A stretch of 64,000 nucleotides of DNA from Vicingaceae bacterium (lineage in GTDB: Bacteria > Bacteroidota > Bacteroidia > Flavobacteriales_E > Vicingaceae). Under the pieces are notes generated by a model, which ran no database searches, had not been told where the DNA came from, and saw only the letters and a program-made list of their open reading frames with translations. Positions 19,757-30,097 of this stretch are shown one piece after another. Each line of letters opens with the position of its first letter. Position 1 is the first letter of the stretch. The position numbers and the translations under genes were made by a program. The stretch is taken from assembly GCA_018402765.1 (NCBI GenBank), contig JAGYIE010000002.1, positions 434,001-498,000 of the forward strand. Reading direction: 5' to 3'.

Positions 19757-21490
19757 TTATGCTTCTATGAGCGTAATTTCAGCTTGATCAGCTGAATTTT
19801 TAGAAATAGAGATAACACCTATTTCACGCAAATTCTTAAGCCCCTTATCCCACTTTTTATTACTTATGTCAGTAGTTGATTGAATAGCTTCTTTCGCTAC
19901 ACTTATCTCTACAACTCTATTTTTTTTCAAATAGTTGACTATTAACTTCTCCTCTTCATTCAATACGATTACTTTTTCCTTTTTTTGTGCACGCATTTGA
20001 GGAAAAAATAATACATCTTGAATCGAATTAGAATTTGTCATAATCATAGATAATCGATCAATCCCGATTCCTAACCCTGCTGTAGGTGGCATACCATATT
20101 CTATGGCTCTCAAGAAGTCTTCATCAAGAACCATTGCCTCTTCATCTCCCCTTTTACCAAGCTCTATTTGCTCTTCAAACCGCTCTCGCTGATCAATAGG
20201 GTCATTGAGCTCAGAAAAAGCATTACAAATTTCTTTCCCATTACAAATGGCCTCAAATCGTTCTACTAGTCCTTCTTTCTCCCTGTGCTTCTTTGCTAAT
20301 GGGGACATTTCCACAGGATAATCGGTAATAAATGTTGGTTGAATTAATTTTGGCTCACAAAATTCACCAAAAATTTCATCGATTAATTTTCCTCTACCCA
20401 TTGTTTCATCAACCTCTACTCCTAGCTTTTCAGATGTAGCTTTCATTTCAGCCTCTGTCATTTCAGAAACGTCAATCCCCGTAAAATGCTCTATAGCACC
20501 ATACATGGTAAATCGCTTCCAAGGTCGTTGAAAGTTAATCTTATTTTCCCCTACCTGAACTTCTGTTTTACTGTGGATATCCATAGCTATTTTTTCTACC
20601 ATCTCTTCCACCAAATCCATCATCCATTCATAATCTTTGTAAGCAACATATAATTCCATTTGAGTAAACTCAGGATTATGAAATCGACTCATTCCTTCAT
20701 TTCTGAAATCTTTGGCAAATTCATATACCCCATCAAACCCACCAACAATTAGTCGCTTTAAATACAACTCGTTGGCAATTCTTAAATAAAGCGGCATATC
20801 TAACGTATTGTGGTGCGTTTTAAATGGACGCGCTGCTGCTCCACCATATATTGGCTGTAATATTGGTGTTTCAACCTCCATATAGCCTTTATTGTTTAAA
20901 TAACTACGCATAGAATTCGTCAACTTTGTTCGCTTTACAAAGGCGTCTTTTATATGTGGATTAACTATTAAGTCCACATACCGCTGGCGGTATCTCGTTT
21001 CAGGATCATTAAACCCATCATGGATATTACCTTCCTTATCTGTTTTTACAATAGGGATTGGGCGTAATGATTTTGTTAACAATGTCAGCTCCGTTGCATG
21101 AATCGTTATTTCTCCAACTTGAGTAGTGAAAACATATCCTTTAATACCTATAATATCACCAATATCTAGGAGCTTTTTATACACTTCGTTATACAGTGTT
21201 TTATCCTCCCCTAAGCAAATCTCATCTCGATTAACATAAACTTGTATTCTACCGGTAGAATCTTGGATTTCAGAAAAAGAAGCCTTACCCATAACTCGAG
21301 TTCCCATAAGCCTTCCCGCAATGCATATACTCTTATAAGAATCCTTGTCTCGTTCGTAGTTATCCTGAATATCTTTGGCGGTTACATTTACTGGATATAA
21401 ATCAGCAGGATATGGATCAATTCCTATATCCTTAATCCTTTTAAGGGCTTCTCTTCTTACTATTTCTTGTTCTGATAATTCTCTTTGCAT
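19757..21490 (-). CDS. lysS: Lysyl-tRNA synthetase (class II)
   Basis: [13 protein letters not shown]; motif 2 [18 protein letters not shown]; motif 3 [29 protein letters not shown]. Confidence 0.96.
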   Translation of the reverse strand: MQRELSEQEIVRREALKRIKDIGIDPYPADLYPVNVTAKDIQDNYERDKDSYKSICIAGRLMGTRVMGKASFSEIQDSTGRIQVYVNRDEICLGEDKTLYNEVYKKLLDIGDIIGIKGYVFTTQVGEITIHATELTLLTKSLRPIPIVKTDKEGNIHDGFNDPETRYRQRYVDLIVNPHIKDAFVKRTKLTNSMRSYLNNKGYMEVETPILQPIYGGAAARPFKTHHNTLDMPLYLRIANELYLKRLIVGGFDGVYEFAKDFRNEGMSRFHNPEFTQMELYVAYKDYEWMMDLVEEMVEKIAMDIHSKTEVQVGENKINFQRPWKRFTMYGAIEHFTGIDVSEMTEAEMKATSEKLGVEVDETMGRGKLIDEIFGEFCEPKLIQPTFITDYPVEMSPLAKKHREKEGLVERFEAICNGKEICNAFSELNDPIDQRERFEEQIELGKRGDEEAMVLDEDFLRAIEYGMPPTAGLGIGIDRLSMIMTNSNSIQDVLFFPQMRAQKKEKVIVLNEEEKLIVNYLKKNRVVEISVAKEAIQSTTDISNKKWDKGLKNLREIGVISISKNSADQAEITLIEA

Positions 21491-21613
21491 CGGTGATTTC
21501 TAAATTTTCGCAAAGATATTAAATCTAATAAAGAATACTCTTTTCTAATCCATCGCATTTGTTAACCTAGCTTTTTTTCTGTTATTTTGTTAACTAAATT
21601 TGTTTTGGTTATG

Positions 21614-22600
21614 ATGGACATTCTAATATCTAATTTTTCTAAGCATCTTTCTCAAGCTATTGATACTGCAAAAGAAACTATATTCAAAACTCCAAATAAA
21701 TCATTCAATAATGTATTAATTTGTGGATTAGGAGGTTCTGGAATTGGAGGAACCATCGTTTCACAATTAGTTAGCAGTAATTCAACATGTCCTATAGTTG
21801 TAAATAAAAATTATATTATTCCAAATTTTGTTGATGAGACCACATTAGTTGTTTGCTGTTCATATTCAGGCAATACAGAAGAAACCCTTGCAATGTATGA
21901 AAACGCAAAAAGTAAAGGATCTGAAATCGTCATAATTAGCTCGGGAGGTAAGTTTATTGAGCTTGCAAAAGAAAATAGTCATAATTTCATTCAAATTGAG
22001 GGAGGATTTCCTCCTAGAGCCGCTTTTGGATTGTCTTTCCCTCAAATTATCCAAGTACTTGCCTATTACCAAATAATTCCTAGCAACCTAAGGAGTGAGA
22101 TTTATGAAGCAATTGAATTGATTGACAAAGAAGAAAATGCAATAAAATTAGAAGCAAAAACAATTGCAGAAAAACTAATTGGTAAAATACCAATTATTTA
22201 TGCAGATGCTTTGATGGATGGTATTGCAACTCGTTTTAGGCAACAACTTAACGAAAATGGGAAAATGCTTTGTTGGCATCATGTGATTCCTGAGATGAAT
22301 CATAATGAGCTAGTTGGTTGGACAGAAAAAAACGAAACCCTTGTGGTTCTTTTGCTAAGAAATTCGTTTGACTATTCGAGAAACCAAAAGCGCATGAATT
22401 ACAATAAAGAAACTGTTTTTTCTAAATATGCCTCAAATATTATAGAAATTTATTCAAAAGGGGACTCTTTATTAGCCAACTTTATATACCATATCCACTT
22501 AGAAGACTGGATATCATATTACATTGCTGATTTCAAGAAAATAGATGTAGTTGAAGTTGATGTGATAACAGGTTTAAAAGATTTTCTTTCTAAGGTTTAA
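21614..22600 (+). CDS. Bifunctional phosphoglucose/phosphomannose isomerase (SIS domain)
   Basis: VLICGLGGSGIGGTIVSQL; CSYSGNTEETLAMYENA; IPEMNHNELVGW. ATG at 21614 preferred. Confidence 0.87.
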   Translation: MDILISNFSKHLSQAIDTAKETIFKTPNKSFNNVLICGLGGSGIGGTIVSQLVSSNSTCPIVVNKNYIIPNFVDETTLVVCCSYSGNTEETLAMYENAKSKGSEIVIISSGGKFIELAKENSHNFIQIEGGFPPRAAFGLSFPQIIQVLAYYQIIPSNLRSEIYEAIELIDKEENAIKLEAKTIAEKLIGKIPIIYADALMDGIATRFRQQLNENGKMLCWHHVIPEMNHNELVGWTEKNETLVVLLLRNSFDYSRNQKRMNYNKETVFSKYASNIIEIYSKGDSLLANFIYHIHLEDWISYYIADFKKIDVVEVDVITGLKDFLSKV

Positions 22601-22621
22601 TTTGTTTAAATTGCCTTTATC

Positions 22622-23782
22622 ATGAAAAAGGTAATAAATGGGCTCCTTACAATACTTAGTATTATTGGTCTAACTTGTCTTTTAGTATTTATTACGGGCA
22701 ATGGACATTTGGTGAAGGCAATTTCTAACACCTATCTAAAAGGTCGAAAAGGGCCTAGCATTGATGAGTATGCTATTTTTGAGAGCAGAAAAGTTACGAA
22801 GGCAACTAGTCCATTTATTTGGAAAGAAAAGGCAATAGAAAGCAGAAAAAAACTTTCTGAAAAAGAAGAAATTTTTCATCAGCAATATAAAACAGCTGCT
22901 TTTTTGGTACTGAAAAAAGATACCATCATTTTTGAAAAATACTGGGACGATTACTCCCTAAGTAGCAAAACGAATTCATTTTCTATGGCAAAATCATTTG
23001 TTGGAATTCTTATTGGAGCAGCAATAAAAGATGGATTTATTAAAAGTATCAAACAACCTATCCACGAGATTTTACATGAATACAATACTGATTTGGGGAA
23101 GGAAATAACGATAGAGCATTTATTACAAATGACATCGGGAATTGAGTTTGGCGAAAGCTATGGTAACCCTTTTGGTTTTATGGCGAAGGCATATTATGGC
23201 AAAGATCTTTATAATTTAACGATAAACAATCCGGTTGTTGAAAAGCCAGGAAAGGTTTGGAAATACCAAGGAGGAAATACATTACTGCTTAGTTTCATTA
23301 TTGAGAAAACTACAGGTAAAAAAGTAGCGGATTATTTTAGCGAAAAAATATGGCAACCAATAGGTGCTGAAGAAGTTGCGCTTTGGAGTTTGGATACTAA
23401 AAATGGTAAAGAAAAAGCGTATTGCTGCTTCTACAGCAATGCTAGAGATTTTGCAAAAATTGGAAAACTTTTTCTCCAAAATGGACAATATGATGGTAAA
23501 ACATTGATATCAGAATCGTATATTCTGCAAAGCAAATCGCCTGCATCTGTGAAAGATGAATTGGGCGACATAGTAGATTATTATGGTTACCAATGGTGGA
23601 TATCCACTATTGAAAACGAAAAAATTCATTACGCAAGAGGAATATTGGGTCAGTATATTGTAACTATACCAAATGAAGAGTTGATATTTGTGCGACTCGG
23701 CAGATTAAGGGCTGATGAAAAAATTAACCATGTTCCAATAGATTTAATTGAATACATAAAAATGGCTAAAAAGCTAAACTAA
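22622..23782 (+). CDS. Serine hydrolase, beta-lactamase/PBP4 family
   Basis: SMAKSFVGILIGAAI (SxxK); YQGGNTLLLSFIIEKTTGK. Confidence 0.88.
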   Translation: MKKVINGLLTILSIIGLTCLLVFITGNGHLVKAISNTYLKGRKGPSIDEYAIFESRKVTKATSPFIWKEKAIESRKKLSEKEEIFHQQYKTAAFLVLKKDTIIFEKYWDDYSLSSKTNSFSMAKSFVGILIGAAIKDGFIKSIKQPIHEILHEYNTDLGKEITIEHLLQMTSGIEFGESYGNPFGFMAKAYYGKDLYNLTINNPVVEKPGKVWKYQGGNTLLLSFIIEKTTGKKVADYFSEKIWQPIGAEEVALWSLDTKNGKEKAYCCFYSNARDFAKIGKLFLQNGQYDGKTLISESYILQSKSPASVKDELGDIVDYYGYQWWISTIENEKIHYARGILGQYIVTIPNEELIFVRLGRLRADEKINHVPIDLIEYIKMAKKLN

Positions 23783-23785
23783 AAA

Positions 23786-24031
23786 ATGAGAAAAGTAAAT
23801 GTAGTTGACGTTAGAACAAAAGAAGAGTTTAGAAATGGTCACTTAGAAGGAAGTACGAATATTCCACTTAACGAAGTGCCTGAAAATATAGAAGAATTTA
23901 AAAAAATGAACCCCCCAATTACCTTAGTTTGTAAAAGCGGATATCGAAGCGGTGAAGCAGTAAATTATCTAAGGCAATTTGGCATAGATTGCATAAATGG
24001 TGGTGGTTGGACAAACTTATTAGATGATTAA
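23786..24031 (+). CDS. Rhodanese-like domain protein
   Basis: VVDVRTKEEFRNGHLEGSTNIPL; active-site VCKSGYRSGEAVNYLRQFG. Confidence 0.88.
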   Translation: MRKVNVVDVRTKEEFRNGHLEGSTNIPLNEVPENIEEFKKMNPPITLVCKSGYRSGEAVNYLRQFGIDCINGGGWTNLLDD

Positions 24032-24034
24032 TAG

Positions 24035-24508
24035 ATGAAAAAGAAAGTAGTATTAACAGTATTAGCCATATTTGTAATCATACAATTTTTTAGAATTAAT
24101 AAAAGTTTACCTGATTATAACCCTGAAGATGATTTTTTTCAGCACCATGTTGCAAAAGCAGAAATACAACTACTTATAGAAACTACTTGTTATGATTGTC
24201 ATTCCTATAAAACAACATACCCGTTCTACAGTGAGATTGCTCCAATTTCTTGGTTTTTAGCAGACCATGTTGAAGAAGGTAGAGAGCACCTTAATTTTAG
24301 TAATTGGGGGTCTTATAGTGCAAAAAAAGCTGCACATAAGCTAGAAGAATGTTATGAAGAAGTTGAAGAAGGAGAAACGCCTTTGTGGTCATATACCCTT
24401 ACACACTTTGACGCACAATTAACTGATCAAGAAAGAAATACTTTAGTGCTTTGGTTTAAATCTCAGTACGATTACACAAAGTCTAATCAACAATCTGCAA
24501 AGAAATAA
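24035..24508 (+). CDS. Haem-binding domain protein (CxxCH)
   Basis: ETTCYDCHSYKTTYPFYSEIAPISWFLADHVEEGREHLNFSNW. Confidence 0.85.
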   Translation: MKKKVVLTVLAIFVIIQFFRINKSLPDYNPEDDFFQHHVAKAEIQLLIETTCYDCHSYKTTYPFYSEIAPISWFLADHVEEGREHLNFSNWGSYSAKKAAHKLEECYEEVEEGETPLWSYTLTHFDAQLTDQERNTLVLWFKSQYDYTKSNQQSAKK

Positions 24509-24512
24509 ACCA

Positions 24513-25139
24513 ATGGACAATCTTGACCTAAATGATATTCCTGAAGAAACAGGTCGTTTTAAAAAACTAATCAAATACTTTCTGCAAGGATTATTCTATT
24601 TAATGCCTCTCGCTATTACTTTGTATGTTGTAGTAGAGTCTATAATTCTTATCGATAGTATTATTCCTATTGATATTCCGGGTTTAGGAATCATAATTAT
24701 TTTGGTTTTTATAACATCAATTGGTTACTTATTTTCTACTTATCTAGCTACATTGCTGCGCCCATTTGAACGGCTAATTATGCGAACCCCTTTGATTAAG
24801 TTAATCTATACTTCCATCAAAGACTTAATGAGTGCTTTCGTAGGAAGTAAAAAGCAATTTAGCAAGCCCGTATTGGTTACTATTCATAAAAATCCATTAA
24901 TTCAGCGGATGGGATTTGTTACTAAAGAAGACGCCTCAGAGATAGGCTTAGATGATAATAAAGTAGTGATTTATTTGCCTTTTTCCTATTCCCTTTCAGG
25001 GGAAGTAATAATCGTTTCTAAGAGCGCTGTAGAGCCTATTGATGCTAAATCTTCAGACATTATGAAATTAATTATATCAGGCGGCGTTACCTCGATTGAA
25101 AGCACTATAAAAAATGACGAAAAAAACACTAATAACTAG
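24513..25139 (+). CDS. DUF502 family membrane protein
   Basis: FLQGLFYLMPLAITLYVV; IMRTPLIKLIYTSIKDLMSAFVGSKKQFSKPVLVTI. Confidence 0.82.
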   Translation: MDNLDLNDIPEETGRFKKLIKYFLQGLFYLMPLAITLYVVVESIILIDSIIPIDIPGLGIIIILVFITSIGYLFSTYLATLLRPFERLIMRTPLIKLIYTSIKDLMSAFVGSKKQFSKPVLVTIHKNPLIQRMGFVTKEDASEIGLDDNKVVIYLPFSYSLSGEVIIVSKSAVEPIDAKSSDIMKLIISGGVTSIESTIKNDEKNTNN

Positions 25140-25773
25140 TACCTTAATGTTGCTTGTGAATTCATTTATTTCTGCTCAACGAAACATCTCCGTGGAATCT
25201 TCCAATACAACAGTAGGGACCACATCAAAAACAATTGAAGCACCAATATTTAACACTTCTAAAGAAGAAACTGAAAAGGAATGGAAAAAATTAATGAAAG
25301 AATATAATGGTAAAATTAAAAATAGCAAACCTGAAATTGCAGCCTATAATACAATATTATCATTATCGAGAGTTGGTGAACAAATTATCTATTTTAAATA
25401 TAGAATACAGGATGACAGCACGGGTGTAATTATTGTTGGAGCATCAGTAAATGGAAAAAATATAGATGCAAAGAAGTCAAATGAACTAAAAAAAATAGTT
25501 AGGGATTTTACTTAAACCCTATCAAAAACAAACACAAGTGATAAGTTATCTAAAGCTAATACAGTGCTTAAAGAACTAAAAAACCAAAAAATTAGTTTAG
25601 AAAGAGATCAGGAGCGTCAAGCTAGAAATATAGAGCGATGGAAAAAATCGATAGCTGATGCTGAACTGAAACAAAAAGAAAATACAAATGATTTGAATTC
25701 TGCAGATATCTCAATTATAAAAGCAGAAGTAAGCATTAAATCAGCAGAAAAAGAACTTAAAGAAATTAAATAA
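25114..25773 (+). pseudogene. Secreted hypothetical protein interrupted by one in-frame TAA (25513-25515)
   Basis: ORF 25114..25515 and ORF 25564..25773 share one frame with no other stop between them; the downstream part is a Lys/Glu-rich coiled coil. Confidence 0.5.
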
Positions 25774-25841
25774 TCTGGGAAGTATCGGTTATATTGGTTT
25801 TATATAAATTTATCATTTACTTGGAAACAATTGCAAACTAA

Positions 25842-26231
25842 TGTGTAGATTCCTTCTTTAACAAGTTTCTCTATATTTATACATTGACTATTCAAAAAAA
25901 TAACGTTAGTTTCCTACTAAAAACAAGTAAGTCCCATACCAATGGTGAAGATAATTACTACTTTAGTTATCAAATAAAAGCTGCTGAAAAGTTATATTTA
26001 TCGAATAAAAGTAATTTTGTCCTTTCATGAGGAGACAATGCTACAATGGCTTATAATAATCCAATTACTATAAAAAGTGGTATTCCCAAAGAAAAAATTG
26101 TACTCGATTATGCAGAGTTTAGAACCTTTGTTTATTAGGTTCGAGCAAATAAAGTTTTTGAACAAAAGCAGTTTACAGTTGTCTCGTAACCTTCCGATAA
26201 TGAGGGGCTATTTTTAATAAAAATGAAGTAA
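25842..26231 (+). pseudogene. Decayed coding sequence with in-frame TGA, TAG and TAA
   Basis: One frame reads CVDSFFNKF...TIQKNNVSFLLKTSKSHTNGEDNYYFSYQIKAAEKLYLSNKSNFVLS*GDNATMAYNNPITIKSGIPKEKIVLDYAEFRTFVY*VRANKVFEQKQFTVVS*PSDNEGLFLIKMK*. Confidence 0.55.
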
Positions 26232-26375
26232 AAGCATTTTGATTTAACAGAAAGAATGTTTCCAATAAAAATGATTTAAAAACTAAACTCCGTGAAAAAT
26301 TTGTAAAATTTAAAGTCTTACTGAATATTTATATTCTCAACACACAGCCAAAATTTTGATAAAATTTGAAATAAA

Positions 26376-27200
26376 ATGAAAATTAACCACGTTATGCTAA
26401 TGTTCTCCCTTATTGGGATTAGCTCTTCTTGTAATCAACAAGAAGTAAAAAAAGACAATGAAACTACCAAAAACCCTTCTGGGTATTCTACAGGTGCAGT
26501 GCTATGGCAGCAGCATTCTGCAGAGTATGAAGCCATGTGCTACCAAGCATATAATATTGGAGAACGGAGATTAGATGAGCTTGTTGATACGTCCAAATTT
26601 TATGAAAAACCCCTTGCAGTAGTTATGGATATTGATGAAACTGTATTGGATAACTCTTCTTACAATGCAACCTTGATAAAAAATGCACTGAAGTATTCAA
26701 AAAAGACATGGCTGGAATGGACAGCCATGCAAAGTGCAGATTTAGTGCCTGGAGCATTAGAGTTTATTCAATATGCTAGGAGTAAAAATGTTGAAGTTGT
26801 TTTCATTTCGAATAGAATGGAGGCTGAGCTAGATGATACCTACCAAAACATTATCGATTTAGGAGTTGATACCATTAGCAAGTCCAATTTCTATTTAAAG
26901 AGCAGCACATCAAGCAAAGATGAGAGAAGAGCTAAAGTGTCTGATAAATACGATGTTATTTTATTATTCGGAGATAATTTAGGTGATTTTAATGGTGTTT
27001 TTGATGATACAACGGTTATCGAGCGTAAAAAACACGTTAAAAACTTTCGTCCTCTATTTGGTGATAAACTTATAATTCTACCAAATCCTATGTATGGAGA
27101 ATGGGAAGGTGCTTTGTATAATCATGATTTTAGCACGTCCTCTGACTTTAAAGATAGTTTACGAATGAACGCATTAAATATTTTTAGCATTGAAGATTAA
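26376..27200 (+). CDS. 5'-nucleotidase, lipoprotein e(P4) family / class B-like acid phosphatase
   Basis: Lipobox GISSSC; AVVMDIDETVLDNSSYNA (DxDE HAD motif). Confidence 0.88.
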   Translation: MKINHVMLMFSLIGISSSCNQQEVKKDNETTKNPSGYSTGAVLWQQHSAEYEAMCYQAYNIGERRLDELVDTSKFYEKPLAVVMDIDETVLDNSSYNATLIKNALKYSKKTWLEWTAMQSADLVPGALEFIQYARSKNVEVVFISNRMEAELDDTYQNIIDLGVDTISKSNFYLKSSTSSKDERRAKVSDKYDVILLFGDNLGDFNGVFDDTTVIERKKHVKNFRPLFGDKLIILPNPMYGEWEGALYNHDFSTSSDFKDSLRMNALNIFSIED

Positions 27201-28434
27201 TAATATAAACGCGATTGTAGTCGGAATTTTATTACTCATAGTGGGATGTTCACCAACTGTACAAGAAGAAAAAACTCCCGAATTAATTTCTGGCGAATGG
27301 CGAGCAGAAATGGAACTAAAAGATGGGATATTTATGCCTTTCAATGTTTCTATAGAAAAAACAAACCAAGAAGTTACTTTTTCATTCAAAAATGGAGAGG
27401 AAATTCTACCTACTAGCGATGTGGTTGTAAATGGAGATTCAGTGTTTGTCAAAACCGCTATTTTTGACTCTGAATTTAAGCTAAAAATTGAAAATGATAG
27501 CACCTTATCAGGTTTGTGGTTTAACTATTATAAATCAGAAGATTATGCAATTTCAGTTGTTTTTAGACGTGGAGAAACCTTTAGATTTAAAAAAGATGCC
27601 ACTACTTCGGCTAGATTAGATAAAAAATATGAAGTAGTATTTAGTCCAGGCCTTAAAGATGAATACAAAGCCATCGGATTATTTACACAAAATGGACCCG
27701 AGATAACAGGTTCATTTGCAACTGAAACGGGAGACTACAGGTATTTAGAAGGCCAACTTATAGATCAGACGCTTTATCTTTCTACATTTGATGGATCTCA
27801 TGCCTTTTTATTTATTGCAGAAATAGACGATAGTATTATTGATGGAACGTTCTATTCAGGAACTCATTTTAAAGAGCCTTTTAGTGGAAAAGTTAATGAA
27901 TCAGCTACTTTAAAAGACCCCGATTCATTAACCTTTTTAAAAGATGGGTATACAAAAATCAATTTTGAATTTGAAAATATAAAAGGAGATACTGTTCGAC
28001 TTACAGATGCTGTTTTTGATAATAAAGTGGTTTTACTTCAAATTATGGGCAGTTGGTGTCCTAACTGTATGGACGAATCGGTGTATTTTAAGCAGCTGTA
28101 TGAACGATATAATGCAGAAGGACTAGAAGTAGTGAGCTTGGCTTTTGAACGCGCTAAAACGAAAGAAAAGTCAATGGAGAACCTTAGAAGAATGCAAGAA
28201 AAGCTTCAACTTCCTTATACTATTTTATTAGCAGGAGAGACAAGAGAAGATAAGGCTCCAGAAAAGCTGCCAATGTTCAACCACATTATGTCTTACCCAA
28301 CTAGTATTATAATTGATAAAAATGGTAATATATTGAGTATTCACACTGGATTTTATGGTCCAAGTACAGGTAGCTATTTCGATAGGTACGTAGAAAAAAT
28401 GAATCAGAAAATAAAAGCGGCACTAAATAATTAG
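27190..28434 (+). CDS. TlpA-like thioredoxin-fold lipoprotein (TTG start, 11-bp overlap with upstream gene)
   Basis: Lipobox GILLLIVGC; thioredoxin motif LLQIMGSWCPNCMDESVYFKQLYERY. Confidence 0.85.
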   Translation: MKINNINAIVVGILLLIVGCSPTVQEEKTPELISGEWRAEMELKDGIFMPFNVSIEKTNQEVTFSFKNGEEILPTSDVVVNGDSVFVKTAIFDSEFKLKIENDSTLSGLWFNYYKSEDYAISVVFRRGETFRFKKDATTSARLDKKYEVVFSPGLKDEYKAIGLFTQNGPEITGSFATETGDYRYLEGQLIDQTLYLSTFDGSHAFLFIAEIDDSIIDGTFYSGTHFKEPFSGKVNESATLKDPDSLTFLKDGYTKINFEFENIKGDTVRLTDAVFDNKVVLLQIMGSWCPNCMDESVYFKQLYERYNAEGLEVVSLAFERAKTKEKSMENLRRMQEKLQLPYTILLAGETREDKAPEKLPMFNHIMSYPTSIIIDKNGNILSIHTGFYGPSTGSYFDRYVEKMNQKIKAALNN

Positions 28435-28447
28435 TGCCGCTTTTATT
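28410..28447. terminator. Bidirectional terminator hairpin, 17-bp perfect stem, overlapping both convergent stop codons
   Basis: AATAAAAGCGGCACTAA-type left arm through 28426, loop ATAA (28427-28430), right arm 28431-28447 TTAGTGCCGCTTTTATT. Confidence 0.88.
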
Positions 28448-29996
28448 ACCAATCAATAGGCATATAGTCTTTTAAAAATTTTCCGCACCAATGTTTACCT
28501 GTATTTATTCCGTCTAATAGCGGATCTAATACTCTAGCTGCGCCATCTACAATATCTAGCGGTGGCTGAAAATCATGCACTTCTTCTTTATGTTTAGATA
28601 ATTCTGCAGGATCCTCATCGGTTACCCAACCCGTATCTACTGCATTCATATAAATCCCGTCCTTAGCAAAACTTGCGGCCGAAGTATGTGTCATCATATT
28701 TAAAGCAGCTTTTGCCATATTGGTGTGAGGGTGGCGATCTTCTTTATGAAAACGATGGAATTTACCTTCCATAGCAGAAACATTGATAATGTGTTTAATT
28801 CCTGTATTCTCCTTCTTCATTAAGTTAGAAAGTCGATTACACAAAACAAAAGGAGCAACTGCATTTACCAACTGTACCTCTATCATTTCAGGTGTTTCTA
28901 TTTCACCTAAACGCAGTCTCCAACTGTTTGTTTTTCGCAAATCAACTTGTTGCAAATCCGCATCCAGCTTTCCAACAGGAAATATTTCTTCTGGGACTAT
29001 CGTATTATCAAAACTGTATGGAATTTGTGACAACTGAGCGGATGACTTTAACCCTATGCCAATGTCGGGCGCATGCCAGCTAACGGATAGTGTATTATTT
29101 GTTTGGCTTTCTGCCACCTTTTCTTCATGATTACTCAATTCATTAATACAAAACTGATGTTCTTTCAACAGCTCTTGAACAGCAGAAGAAAGCAGCTCAA
29201 AGGGAGTTTCCTCAGCTTGCATTAAATGCTTATAAAACCCTGAAGGTCTTCGCACAGTTTGTGCTGCATTATTTATCAATATATCTAAGCGATCATATTT
29301 GTGTTCAATATAGTTACAGAATAACTCTACACTAGGAATATGACGTAAATCTAATCCATGAATATGTAAACGATGACCCCACATCTCAAAATCTTCTTCT
29401 TTTGCAAAACGCACAGCAGAATCTACAGGGAAACGTGTTGTCGCAACTACGGTAGCTCCTGACCTTAACATTTGTAGCGTAATGTAATACCCAATTTTTA
29501 ATCGAGAGCCGGTAACAACTGCTACTTGATCTGTTAAATCAGCTGTTTGAAAACGCTTTGCATAATTAAAGTCGCCACAATCAGGGCACATAGTATCATA
29601 AAAATGATGCAATGTGTCGTACATTTTTTTACAAACATAGCAGTTTCTTGGAGAAGCTAATTTCTCTGTTTTCTGTTCTGTAAATAAATGATCTGCAAGT
29701 AGTTTTGGAGCTACAAAAACCGTTGCCTCTCTTGCGCTTCTTATACCAGTTTTATTTCTTGCTGTTCTATCTTGTTCGAGTTGCCGTTTTTTTGATTCCC
29801 TTTTAGATTCCTTTCTCCTTTTATGTAATTCTACCCGAGTAGGGCGTGATAAAATACCCGCTGCCTTCAATAAGCTTATTCTTTTTTCTTCCGTTAAATC
29901 TGCAAATAAACTTGGTTGTTCATTTAGTTTTTCAAGTACATTCAAACACTTCTCTATGTCGTCACTTGATAATTCAGAATTTATTTGATTTTTCAT
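28446..29996 (-). CDS. SDR family oxidoreductase with N-terminal basic region and CxxC...CxxC zinc-ribbon-like segment
   Basis: [22 protein letters not shown] then [38 protein letters not shown]; YxxxK-like [13 protein letters not shown]. Confidence 0.8.
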   Translation of the reverse strand: MKNQINSELSSDDIEKCLNVLEKLNEQPSLFADLTEEKRISLLKAAGILSRPTRVELHKRRKESKRESKKRQLEQDRTARNKTGIRSAREATVFVAPKLLADHLFTEQKTEKLASPRNCYVCKKMYDTLHHFYDTMCPDCGDFNYAKRFQTADLTDQVAVVTGSRLKIGYYITLQMLRSGATVVATTRFPVDSAVRFAKEEDFEMWGHRLHIHGLDLRHIPSVELFCNYIEHKYDRLDILINNAAQTVRRPSGFYKHLMQAEETPFELLSSAVQELLKEHQFCINELSNHEEKVAESQTNNTLSVSWHAPDIGIGLKSSAQLSQIPYSFDNTIVPEEIFPVGKLDADLQQVDLRKTNSWRLRLGEIETPEMIEVQLVNAVAPFVLCNRLSNLMKKENTGIKHIINVSAMEGKFHRFHKEDRHPHTNMAKAALNMMTHTSAASFAKDGIYMNAVDTGWVTDEDPAELSKHKEEVHDFQPPLDIVDGAARVLDPLLDGINTGKHWCGKFLKDYMPIDW

Positions 29997-30044
29997 ATAG
30001 ATTTATGGAATAATATCCTCTACAAATTTAGCTAATAAAGCAAT

Positions 30045-30078
30045 AAAAAAAGAGTAGCCATTTGACCACTCTTTTATT
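30045..30078 (-). terminator. Rho-independent terminator of M28 peptidase gene
   Basis: AAAAGAGT (30048-30055) / ACTCTTTT (30068-30075) with flanking A/T tracts. Confidence 0.6.
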
Positions 30079-30097
30079 TGAATTTACTTAGATGTTT

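Noticed and set aside
21558-21594. Direct repeat TTTGTTAAC ... TTTGTTAAC upstream of the phosphoglucose/phosphomannose isomerase
   Set aside because: It approximates TTTG-N21-TA(n)TTTG promoter spacing for the isomerase gene; not evidence of a distinct operator.
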